From Caulobacteraceae bacterium (GTDB lineage: Bacteria; Pseudomonadota; Alphaproteobacteria; Caulobacterales; Caulobacteraceae), in assembly GCA_947452665.1 (NCBI GenBank), contig CANGEH010000034.1, positions 1-12,407 on the forward strand: a DNA stretch of 12,407 nucleotides. The letters run 5' to 3'. The notes beneath the pieces are model-generated. The model saw only the letters and a program-made list of their open reading frames with translations, did not search any database and was not told where the DNA came from. Positions 1-6,483 of the stretch are shown piece by piece. How positions within the stretch are numbered: the first letter of the stretch is position 1; every line of letters starts with the position of its first letter. The position numbers and the translations under genes were made by a program.

Positions 1-332
1 GGGACGATGGTCTCCTTAAAGGCGGGGGTTGCATGGGCCATGGCCGTATTGGCCCACAGATTGGACTTGTCTTGTCCAGCCCCCGGCGCACCGACCGCGG
101 CAAAGGCCCGCTCAATGATCTTGGCTTGAGCGGGGGCTAGGTCGCGGCCCCACCAAGCTTTTGGCCAGGTGGGCACGGCCCAGCGCGCCTCGACCACCTT
201 GGTCATAAAGGCCTGTTGTGGGTGGCGGCCAAATCCCTCGCCGGTGACCGCTGCGGCCGGTTTCCAGTGTTCGGCCAACCAGGCCTTGACCTCGGCTTCT
301 AGGGCCTGGTCATTTACAATGTCGCCGGACAT
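1..332 (-). CDS. Acyl-CoA dehydrogenase, N-terminal part (runs off left edge)
   Basis: Only the first 110 residues or so are in the window. They read as the helical N-terminal domain of an acyl-CoA dehydrogenase of the larger-subunit type, with a W/P-rich segment (VPTWPKAWWGRDLAP) typical of these chains, followed by a segment with SNLWANTAMAHATP. The enzyme would be an FAD-dependent cytosolic dehydrogenase forming the alpha,beta double bond in an acyl-CoA. I chose the ATG at 332 because a clean GGAGG lies 8 bases upstream; an in-frame ATG at 359 would overlap the upstream gene and has no good ribosome site. The gene begins 4 bases after the stop of the preceding acyl-CoA dehydrogenase, so the two are very probably co-translated and may form a heteromer. 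The FAD-binding and catalytic parts lie outside the window, so the substrate cannot be judged. Confidence 0.85.
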   Translation of the reverse strand, partial: MSGDIVNDQALEAEVKAWLAEHWKPAAAVTGEGFGRHPQQAFMTKVVEARWAVPTWPKAWWGRDLAPAQAKIIERAFAAVGAPGAGQDKSNLWANTAMAHATPAFKETIV

Positions 333-336
333 GGCC

Positions 337-1449
337 CTAGCCTCCGAGCTGTTGGACATAGCGTTCGCGGTGATAATCGGGCGCGCCAAACAATTGGGCA
401 TCAGCGCGGGCGCGGCGCAGATAAAGATGCGCCGGATGGGCCCAGGTAAAGGCAATGCCGCCATGCATCTGGATACTGGTGGCTGTGACCTGACAAAAGG
501 CGTCGGCGCAAGCAAAGGCGGCCAGACTGATCGATTGGGGGGCATCGGCGCGGTTGGCGGCCAGCGCTTCTGCGGCATAGCGCGCGGCCGAGGTGCAGGA
601 CTCGCTCTCCATTAAGAGGTCCGTCGCCATGTGTTTGACCGCCTGAAAACTGCCAATCGCGCGGCCAAATTGGTAACGGTTTTTGACATAGTCGACCGTC
701 ATATCCAGCACATGGCGTGCGCCGCCAGCCTGTTCTCCAGCCAGGGCAATGAGTGCAAGATTAAGCGCTTCCTGCACGGCATCCCAGACGGGTCTATGGC
801 TTTCAATCAGCCGGGCAGGGGTATTCACAAATTTCATCTCGGCCATGCGCAGGGTGTGGTCAAAGGTCGGCAGGGCGCAAATATTGACCCCGTCAGCCTT
901 GGCCTCGATCTCAAAAACAGCCAGACCGTTAGATGTTTTTGCCACAACCAGAACAGTATCGGCGATCTGGGCATGGGTGACAAAGCTAGCTTGGCCGCTC
1001 AGGTGCCAGGTGTTGCCCGAGTGCTCGGCCTCTACCGCCACATGCTCGGCAACCCAACCGCCCAAGGGGCCGGTCACGGCCACGGTGGCGATGCGCGAGC
1101 CATCGGCAAGGCCTGGCAAGAGCCGCGCCTTGGCCTCGGTATTGCCTAGGGCCTGCAGTAAGGCGGGTGCCAACACACTTGAGGATAAGAGCGGTGAGCA
1201 TAAAAGGCTTGCGCCCACGGCCTCCATAATCCGTTCCAATTCCACCGGCCCCGCCCCCAGCCCGCCATGGTCCTGATCAATAATCAAACCCGTCACGCCC
1301 AGCGCGCTTAAGGCCTGCCAGGTCTTGGGGTCAAAGCCTTCTGGGGTTTGTGATAGGCGCCGGACCTCGGCCTCGCTGCTGTGATCCTTGAGCAGTCGGC
1401 GCACGGATTCGACAAAGGCTATCAGCTCGTCGCTGGAAACTCCGCTCAT
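337..1449 (-). CDS. Acyl-CoA dehydrogenase, small-subunit type, lacking the usual catalytic Glu
   Basis: A complete acyl-CoA dehydrogenase of about 370 residues. Seen: N-terminal helical domain with QDHGGLGAG (about 59-67), a central beta domain, and C-terminal helices with YVKNRYQFGRAIGSFQAVKH (254-273) and MHGGIAFTWAHPAHLYLRRA (328-347). Most members carry a catalytic Glu shortly before the C-terminus (YEGT-type motif). Here the equivalent stretch is ADAQLFGAPDYHRER, with no such Glu. In the family this pattern is known from heteromeric (alpha2beta2) dehydrogenases acting on bulky or branched acyl-CoAs, such as steroid side chains, where two unlike chains share the work. The next gene, 4 bases downstream, is a second dehydrogenase and the obvious partner. 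The start is uncertain: ATGs at 1461, 1452 and 1449 are in frame. GGGAGG lies just before the last two and favours 1449, though with a tight spacing of 4. The substrate is unknown. Confidence 0.85.
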   Translation of the reverse strand: MSGVSSDELIAFVESVRRLLKDHSSEAEVRRLSQTPEGFDPKTWQALSALGVTGLIIDQDHGGLGAGPVELERIMEAVGASLLCSPLLSSSVLAPALLQALGNTEAKARLLPGLADGSRIATVAVTGPLGGWVAEHVAVEAEHSGNTWHLSGQASFVTHAQIADTVLVVAKTSNGLAVFEIEAKADGVNICALPTFDHTLRMAEMKFVNTPARLIESHRPVWDAVQEALNLALIALAGEQAGGARHVLDMTVDYVKNRYQFGRAIGSFQAVKHMATDLLMESESCTSAARYAAEALAANRADAPQSISLAAFACADAFCQVTATSIQMHGGIAFTWAHPAHLYLRRARADAQLFGAPDYHRERYVQQLGG

Positions 1450-1513
1450 CATCCCTCCCATTGCGCCGGTCTTTTGCCTGCGCTTTTGGTTAGGCTAGAC
1501 GCCCCAGATGTCG

Positions 1514-1551
1514 GTGGCAATGCGCGGCGCAGCCAGATTGCGGCTTGCCAC
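1514..1551. repeat. Inverted repeat in the gap between crotonase and dehydrogenase genes
   Basis: Arms GTGGCAA (1514-1520) and TTGCCAC (1545-1551) are exact reverse complements separated by 24 bases. Inside lies a further palindrome, TGCGCGGCGCA (1521-1531). The element sits in the 112-base gap between the minus-strand crotonase and dehydrogenase genes. It has no T tract, so it is not a classic terminator. It could be an RNA fold that alters processing between the two genes, or it could be chance in GC-rich DNA. Confidence 0.3.
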
Positions 1552-1561
1552 GGGGAAAATC

Positions 1562-2374
1562 TTATCTGCCTTTAAACCGGCCGCTGCGTTTTTCGAAAAA
1601 TGCGGCAACACCTTCTTGAAAGTCTTCGGATCGGACGGTCAAAAGATACTGGTCGCGGTCCATGATGCTGGTGGCTAGGTGATTGGCATTGACCGAGGCA
1701 TTGACGGCCTCCTTGGTCATGCGCACCGGCAGGGGTGGCAGGGCCGTAACTTTTTTCGCCCAATCAAGCGCGACCTCAAGGGCCTGGCCCTTGGCCGTGA
1801 CCTCATCGGCCATGCCCCAGTCTAGACACATTGCAGCATCAGCCGCTTCACCAAATATGATAAAGCGTTTGGCGCGTGAAGGGCCCGCCAGACTGGCAAG
1901 GCGCGGCACGGACTGCCAGCTCATATTGATCCCGAGGGGGACTTCGGGCAGACGAAAATAGGCCCCTTCGCCCAGAATGCGAAAATCACAGGCCACGGCC
2001 AGGGCGCAGCCGCCGCCAATACAATAGCCCTCTATGGCCACTATGGTGATGGCCTCAATGTCTTCCCAGGCCCGGCACATGTCGGGACCCAAGGCAATCT
2101 GTTCGCGAATTTCTAACAAGCTTGGGGCTTGGCCGCGTGCCTTTACGCCGCCAAGATCGGCCCCGGCAGAGAACCCTCTAGCATCCCCTGTCAGTACGAT
2201 GGCCAAGATGTCTGGCCGCAGACGCATCAGTCGCGCAATCTCGGTCAGTTCCTGCATCAAGCCGGTATTGAGCGCATTGCGCGCCTCGGGGCGATTGAGG
2301 CTGACCGTCACGATCGGCCCATTACGCGCGACCTTTAGAAAGGTCCAGTCTCGATCAAACACAGCATCGCTCAA
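1562..2374 (-). CDS. Enoyl-CoA hydratase/isomerase (crotonase) family protein, one catalytic Glu only
   Basis: A full-length crotonase-fold protein of 270 residues, cytosolic. Seen: SLNRPEARNALN (25-36), the oxyanion-hole loop FSAGADL (68-74), GYCIGGGCALAVACD (116-130) and FRLPEVPLGI (140-149). Compared with classical hydratases (GGGCELA and a later PE), the first catalytic Glu is replaced by Ala124, while the second is kept as Glu144 at the normal spacing of 20. Known family behaviour: two-Glu members hydrate 2-enoyl-CoA, while members with only the second Glu are often delta3,delta2-enoyl-CoA isomerases. Hence isomerase-type or other chemistry is plausible and plain hydratase activity is doubtful. 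The start is a TTG with AGGAG 6 bases upstream; no better ATG is in frame. It lies upstream of, and in the same direction as, the two acyl-CoA dehydrogenases, which suggests one beta-oxidation module. The missing Glu also argues against this being the leucine-pathway methylglutaconyl-CoA hydratase. Confidence 0.88.
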   Translation of the reverse strand: MSDAVFDRDWTFLKVARNGPIVTVSLNRPEARNALNTGLMQELTEIARLMRLRPDILAIVLTGDARGFSAGADLGGVKARGQAPSLLEIREQIALGPDMCRAWEDIEAITIVAIEGYCIGGGCALAVACDFRILGEGAYFRLPEVPLGINMSWQSVPRLASLAGPSRAKRFIIFGEAADAAMCLDWGMADEVTAKGQALEVALDWAKKVTALPPLPVRMTKEAVNASVNANHLATSIMDRDQYLLTVRSEDFQEGVAAFFEKRSGRFKGR

Positions 2375-2446
2375 GGCCGTCTCCTTTTCGCCATCCCCAA
2401 TCGGAGGCCTATAAACTTGTCGATCTGAACTTGAGCATGAAACTGG

Positions 2447-2473
2447 TCCTTCGCTAAGGATTTAGCCGAAGGA
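2447..2473. repeat. Near-perfect inverted repeat between divergent genes, possible operator
   Basis: TCCTTCGCTAA (2447-2457) and TTAGCCGAAGGA (2462-2473) are reverse complements apart from one extra C, around the spacer GGAT. The element sits in the middle of the 169-base spacer between the divergent crotonase and GFA-family genes. No T tract follows on either strand, which argues against a terminator. Its size and place fit a binding site for a dimeric repressor controlling one or both genes, but this is inference and no regulator gene is in view. Confidence 0.4.
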
Positions 2474-2543
2474 AAATCTGGTTTACAAAGGTCAAGGTGG
2501 GAAACTAGCGCGGATAGATTGGAGCAAAAAGAGGAGCGATTAC

Positions 2544-2915
2544 ATGCCTAAAGCAAAAATTTATCAAGGCGGATGTCTCTGTGGGCAGGTGCGTTTTTCT
2601 GCCATTGGCCCGGCCCTTAAGCCGCATAATTGTTCATGCAAAATGTGCCAACGCCATAGCGGCGCCCTAACGGTCAGTTGGGTGGAGTTTCCAAGGGAAT
2701 CGGTGACCTGGACTGGCGAAGGCGGACCACCATCGACTTTTCGATCGTCGGATTACTCAAGCCGGGCCTTCTGTTCAAGATGTGGCAGCAGCCTCGGGGC
2801 CATTGATGACAAACCGGTTGTGGCGCTTGTCTTGGGTGTTTTTGACAAGCCAAAATCGAAAGAATTAATGCCAATTTCACACGCGTTTCGGTCAGGAGCC
2901 CTGTCTGTCGGCTGA
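2544..2915 (+). CDS. GFA-family zinc-binding protein (GFA/CENP-V domain)
   Basis: A 123-residue protein with the cysteine pattern of the GFA family (Mss4-like fold): GGCLCG (C11, C13), CSCKMCQRHSG (C30, C32, C35) and FCSRCGS (C77, C80), all present, so two zinc sites are expected. The family is named after a glutathione-dependent formaldehyde-activating enzyme, but most members have no proven activity, and that name should not be taken as function here. The start ATG has AGAGGAG 7 bases upstream. The C-terminus, ending SHAFRSGALSVG, seems a little short, since relatives often continue for some residues with aromatic positions; no obvious frameshift repairs it. It is a single gene, divergent from the crotonase and convergent with the leucine operon, leaving only 59 bases to the liuD end. 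It is probably cytosolic. Confidence 0.85.
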   Translation: MPKAKIYQGGCLCGQVRFSAIGPALKPHNCSCKMCQRHSGALTVSWVEFPRESVTWTGEGGPPSTFRSSDYSSRAFCSRCGSSLGAIDDKPVVALVLGVFDKPKSKELMPISHAFRSGALSVG

Positions 2916-2974
2916 TGGGCTAGGGCCTATTCTATCGATGGCTAAACATCTGAACTGAGGCGAGGTCGGTCATC

Positions 2975-4855
2975 CTATAGGGGATGCTCAGCGCTTGGAG
3001 TCAGCCGCGCCAGTACCAGTCCCTCGACCACCTGATCGCCCAAGCTGGCGTTCAGGCTTTCAACAATGCCGTCGAAGGGCGCGGTGAGGACATGCTCCAT
3101 CTTCATGGCTTCGAGGGTGATGATGGGGGCGCCCTTGAGCACGGTGTCACCTGCCTTGACCGGGCAGGCGACAATCTTGCCAGGCATGGGGGCCAAGAGG
3201 ATACCGTCACCGATGGATTGACCTGATAGGGCATTGGGTTCGGGCACGCGGAAGGCGTGGGCTTGTCCGGCTTCAAACACGACCAGGCTATCGCCCTGGG
3301 GCCAAGCCTTTGCCGGGCAGGGCAGGGCAGGGTCGATCTCGACCAGCCGGGTCTCAGAGCCACAGATCAGCTTGACTTCGTAGTGCGGCGAGGCATTGAG
3401 GCGAAAGCCTTGCAGGGCCTGCCAGGGCGAGGGATCGGCGGGGCTAGCTAGGGCCCGTGCGGCGGCAATCCAGGCCTGATCACTGGGCGTTTGCGTTGCG
3501 GCCAGGCTTTCGAGCCGGTCCTCGATAAAGCGGGTATCGATCTCGCCCGCTAAGAAATCTGGATCGGCCAGGGTGCGGGCTAAGAAGGCGGCATTGGTCA
3601 CGACTGGATAGACCTCCACCTGCGCGCAGCCATCCGCTAGGCGCAGGGCCGCGGCCTTGCGCGTCGGGGCATGGGCAATCAGCTTGGCAATCATGGGATC
3701 ATAAAAGGGGCTGATCTCGCCGCCCACAGCCACGCCGCTATCAATGCGCAGGCTTGTGGGCAGGTTAAACCGGTCGAGCGGGCCTATTGATGGCAAGAAG
3801 CCAGTCGAAGGGCTTTCGGCATAGAGCCTTGCCTCCATGGCATGGCCGCTTAAGTGTATCTGGTCTTGCGATAAGGGCAGGGGCTCGCCCGCCGCCACGC
3901 GCAATTGCCACTCGACCAGGTCAAGGCCGGTCACGGCCTCAGTGACCGGGTGCTCGACCTGAAGCCGCGTGTTCATTTCCATGAACCAAATGCGGTCGGC
4001 GCGAAGGCCCTGCGACGCATCAGCAATAAACTCGACCGTGCCTGCGCCCTCATACTCGACCGCCTTTGCCGCGCGGATGGCGGCGTCGCATATGGTGGCG
4101 CGGGTTTGGGTGTCCATGCCGGGGGCGGGGGCCTCTTCAATGACCTTTTGGTGGCGGCGCTGCAAGGAGCAGTCGCGCTCGAACATGTGCACGACATTGC
4201 CATGGGCATCGCCAAACACCTGGACCTCAATATGGCGCGGGCGGCTGACATAGACCTCTAACAAGACCCGGTCATCGCCAAAACTGGCCGCGGCTTCTCT
4301 TTGGCAAGAGGCAAGGGCTGCTAGAAAATGCTCAGCGCGCTCGACCTTGCGCATGCCCTTGCCGCCGCCGCCCGCCACGGCCTTGATCAGGACGGGATAG
4401 CCGATCTGGTCGGCCTCGGCCTTTAGCCGCGCATCGCTTTGATCATCGCCCATATAGCCGGGCGTAACCGGCACGCCCGCTGCGAGCATTCGGGCCTTGG
4501 CTTGGTCTTTCAAGCCCATGGCCGTGATAGCAAAGGGTTTTGGCCCGATCCAGATCAGGCCAGCATCGATCACGGCCTGGGCAAAACTGGCGTTTTCCGA
4601 CAGGAAGCCATAGCCTGGATGAATGGCCTCGGCCCCGCTTTCTTTAGCCGCCGCCAAGATTTTCTCAGGCACCAGATAGCTTTCACGCGCCGGGGCAGGA
4701 CCGATCGAGATTGCCGTATCGGCCAGTTTCACATGCAGGGCCGTCGCATCCGCATCAGAATAGACCGCAATCGTGCGCAGCCCCATCCGCCTTGCGGTCC
4801 TGATCACGCGGCAGGCAATCTCGCCGCGATTGGCAATGAGCACAGATCCAAACAT
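2975..4855 (-). CDS. liuD: Methylcrotonyl-CoA carboxylase, biotin carboxylase/biotin carrier subunit
   Basis: This 626-residue alpha subunit of an acyl-CoA carboxylase carboxylates its own biotin using ATP and bicarbonate and passes CO2 to the partner subunit. Seen: biotin carboxylase start FGSVLIANRGEIACRV (2-17), ATP-grasp loop AGGGGKGMRKV (161-171), ERDCSLQRRHQKVIEEAP (226-243), EMNTRLQVEHPVTE (293-306), a BT-type linker region, and a C-terminal biotinyl domain with EAMKMEH in which Lys585 is the biotin site. Propionyl- and geranyl-CoA carboxylase subunits look similar. The methylcrotonyl assignment rests on the neighbours: isovaleryl-CoA dehydrogenase and a matching carboxyltransferase in one operon. 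The start ATG is 5 bases after the liuB stop with only a weak ribosome site, which suggests coupling. At 626 residues it is slightly shorter than many homologues, with no missing motif. It is the last gene of the operon. Confidence 0.92.
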   Translation of the reverse strand: MFGSVLIANRGEIACRVIRTARRMGLRTIAVYSDADATALHVKLADTAISIGPAPARESYLVPEKILAAAKESGAEAIHPGYGFLSENASFAQAVIDAGLIWIGPKPFAITAMGLKDQAKARMLAAGVPVTPGYMGDDQSDARLKAEADQIGYPVLIKAVAGGGGKGMRKVERAEHFLAALASCQREAAASFGDDRVLLEVYVSRPRHIEVQVFGDAHGNVVHMFERDCSLQRRHQKVIEEAPAPGMDTQTRATICDAAIRAAKAVEYEGAGTVEFIADASQGLRADRIWFMEMNTRLQVEHPVTEAVTGLDLVEWQLRVAAGEPLPLSQDQIHLSGHAMEARLYAESPSTGFLPSIGPLDRFNLPTSLRIDSGVAVGGEISPFYDPMIAKLIAHAPTRKAAALRLADGCAQVEVYPVVTNAAFLARTLADPDFLAGEIDTRFIEDRLESLAATQTPSDQAWIAAARALASPADPSPWQALQGFRLNASPHYEVKLICGSETRLVEIDPALPCPAKAWPQGDSLVVFEAGQAHAFRVPEPNALSGQSIGDGILLAPMPGKIVACPVKAGDTVLKGAPIITLEAMKMEHVLTAPFDGIVESLNASLGDQVVEGLVLARLTPSAEHPL

Positions 4856-4860
4856 GGCGC

Positions 4861-6483
4861 TTACATCCGAAAGACGCCAAATCGGGCGTCATCTATGGGG
4901 GCATTGAGCGAGGCCATGAGCGCTAGGCCCAGCACGTCGCGGGTCTGGAGCGGGTCAATAATGCCGTCATCCCAAAGCCGAGACGTTGCGAAATAGGGAT
5001 CGCCTTCGGTCTCATAGCGATCACGGATCGGGGCCTTGAAGGCCTCCTCTTCGGCCCCCGGCCAGGTCTCGCCCCGACCCTCCATGCCGTCGCGCTTGAC
5101 CGTGGCCAGAACGCTGGCGGCCTGTTCGCCGCCCATGACGCTGATCCGGGCATTGGGCCAGGTCAGCAAGAGGCGCGGCGAATAGGCCCGTCCGCACATG
5201 CCATAATTGCCGGCGCCAAACGAGCCGCCGATCAGTACGGTGAATTTTGGTACATTGGCCGTGGCCACGGCATTGACCATCTTGGCCCCGTCCTTGGCTA
5301 TGCCGCCGGCCTCGTAGCGCCCGCCGACCATAAATCCAGAAATGTTTTGCAAGAAGACCAGCGGGATTTTGCGTTGGCAGGCAAGCTCGATAAAGTGCGC
5401 GGCTTTTAAGGCGCTTTCGGAAAACAGCACGCCATTATTGGCCAAGATCGCCACCGGACAGCCCCAGATATGGGCAAAGCCTGTCACAAGCGTGGTGCCG
5501 TAAAGCGCCTTGAATTCATCAAACTCGGATCCATCGACAATCCGCCCGATCACTTCGCGCACATCATAGGGCGCGCGGACATCGGTGGGGATAATGCCGT
5601 AAAGCTGGGCTGGATCGAGCTTGGGCGGGCGCGGCGTTCTGAGGGGCACAGGGGCCTTGGTCACGGGTCCTAATCGCGCAACAATAGAGCGCAAGATGGC
5701 GATGGCGTGCTCGTCATTTTCAGCCACATGATCGACGACGCCCGATTTTCGGCCATGGGTGTCGGCCCCGCCCAATTCGGTAGCGCTAATCACCTCACCG
5801 GTTGCGGCCTTGACCAGGGGCGGGCCGCCGAGAAAAATCGTGCCTTGGCTTTCGTCGCCGGAGCCGCGGACAATCACGGTCTCATCCGACATAGCCGGAA
5901 CATAGGCCCCGCCTGCGGTGCAACTGCCCATGACGCAAGCAATCTGGGCAATGCCCAAGGCGCTCATCTGGGCCTGGTTGAAAAAGATGCGGCCAAAATG
6001 ATCGCGGTCGGGAAAGACTTCGGCCTGATGCGGCAGGTTAGCACCGCCAGAATCGACCAGATAGAGGCAAGGCAGGCGATTTTGCAGCGCAACCTCCTGC
6101 GCCCGGAGGTGTTTTTTCACCGTCATCGGGAAATAGGCACCGCCCTTGACCGTGGCATCATTGGCCACAATCATTACTTCGCGGCCACTGACCCGGCCAA
6201 TACCGGTAATAATGCCAGCACCCGGGGCCTCACCGTCATAGAGATCAAAAGCAGCCAGGGCGCCTAACTCCAAAAACGGTGCGCCGGGATCAAGCAGGCG
6301 CTCAACCCTTTGACGCGGCAACAGCTTGCCCCGCGCTTCATGCCGATCTCGCGCCGATTTTGGACCGCCAAGGGCGACGAGGGCTGCTCGCTCACGAAGC
6401 TGGTCGGCCAGACCTTGGTTCAGGGCCGCATTGGCTTGAAAAAGCTTTGAGCTGGGCTGGATGTTTGAGGCAAGAACGGTCAT
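4861..6483 (-). CDS. liuB: Methylcrotonyl-CoA carboxylase, carboxyltransferase (beta) subunit
   Basis: This 540-residue carboxyltransferase moves CO2 from biotin to 3-methylcrotonyl-CoA, giving 3-methylglutaconyl-CoA in leucine breakdown. It works as a complex with the biotin subunit encoded 5 bases downstream. Seen: RHEARGKLLPRQRVERLLDPG (about 47-67), VDSGGANLPHQAEVFPD (143-159), GSCTAGGAYVPAMSDE (186-201), RGSGDESQGTIFLGGPPLVK (206-225), LANNGVLFSESALKAAHF (347-364), FLQNISGFMVG (377-387) and GGSFGAGNYGMCGRAY (419-434). QNISGFMVG, in place of the DVPGF-type motif of propionyl-CoA carboxylases, supports methylcrotonyl- or geranyl-CoA specificity. The length is normal. Its ATG overlaps the liuA stop as ATGA, a sign of translational coupling. 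Geranyl-CoA carboxylase is the main alternative, made unlikely by the adjacent isovaleryl-CoA dehydrogenase. Confidence 0.95.
   Translation of the reverse strand: MTVLASNIQPSSKLFQANAALNQGLADQLRERAALVALGGPKSARDRHEARGKLLPRQRVERLLDPGAPFLELGALAAFDLYDGEAPGAGIITGIGRVSGREVMIVANDATVKGGAYFPMTVKKHLRAQEVALQNRLPCLYLVDSGGANLPHQAEVFPDRDHFGRIFFNQAQMSALGIAQIACVMGSCTAGGAYVPAMSDETVIVRGSGDESQGTIFLGGPPLVKAATGEVISATELGGADTHGRKSGVVDHVAENDEHAIAILRSIVARLGPVTKAPVPLRTPRPPKLDPAQLYGIIPTDVRAPYDVREVIGRIVDGSEFDEFKALYGTTLVTGFAHIWGCPVAILANNGVLFSESALKAAHFIELACQRKIPLVFLQNISGFMVGGRYEAGGIAKDGAKMVNAVATANVPKFTVLIGGSFGAGNYGMCGRAYSPRLLLTWPNARISVMGGEQAASVLATVKRDGMEGRGETWPGAEEEAFKAPIRDRYETEGDPYFATSRLWDDGIIDPLQTRDVLGLALMASLNAPIDDARFGVFRM

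Noticed and set aside
332..359. Alternative ATG at 359 for the left-edge dehydrogenase
   Set aside because: It overlaps the upstream gene and has no ribosome site, while the ATG at 332 has GGAGG at ideal spacing.
169..1276. Plus-strand open frames antisense to the dehydrogenase genes (169-615, 631-1149, 749-1276)
   Set aside because: They lie opposite well-supported dehydrogenase coding sequence, have no domain I recognise, and are expected in GC-rich DNA.
1562..2374. Crotonase as liuC (methylglutaconyl-CoA hydratase)
   Set aside because: It is separated from the liu operon by an oppositely oriented gene and lacks the first catalytic Glu.
2971..2986. CATCC-TATAGG-GGATG hairpin at the liuD stop as a terminator
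   Set aside because: Only 5-base arms, overlapping the stop codon, with no T tract; too weak to call.
3905..4996. Plus-strand open frames opposite the biotin carboxylase (3905-4261, 4439-4996)
   Set aside because: Shadows of a gene with clear catalytic motifs on the other strand; no independent support.
5707..6267. 186-residue plus-strand open frame opposite liuB
   Set aside because: Its length is explained by codon bias of the strongly supported liuB; no start signal or recognisable domain.
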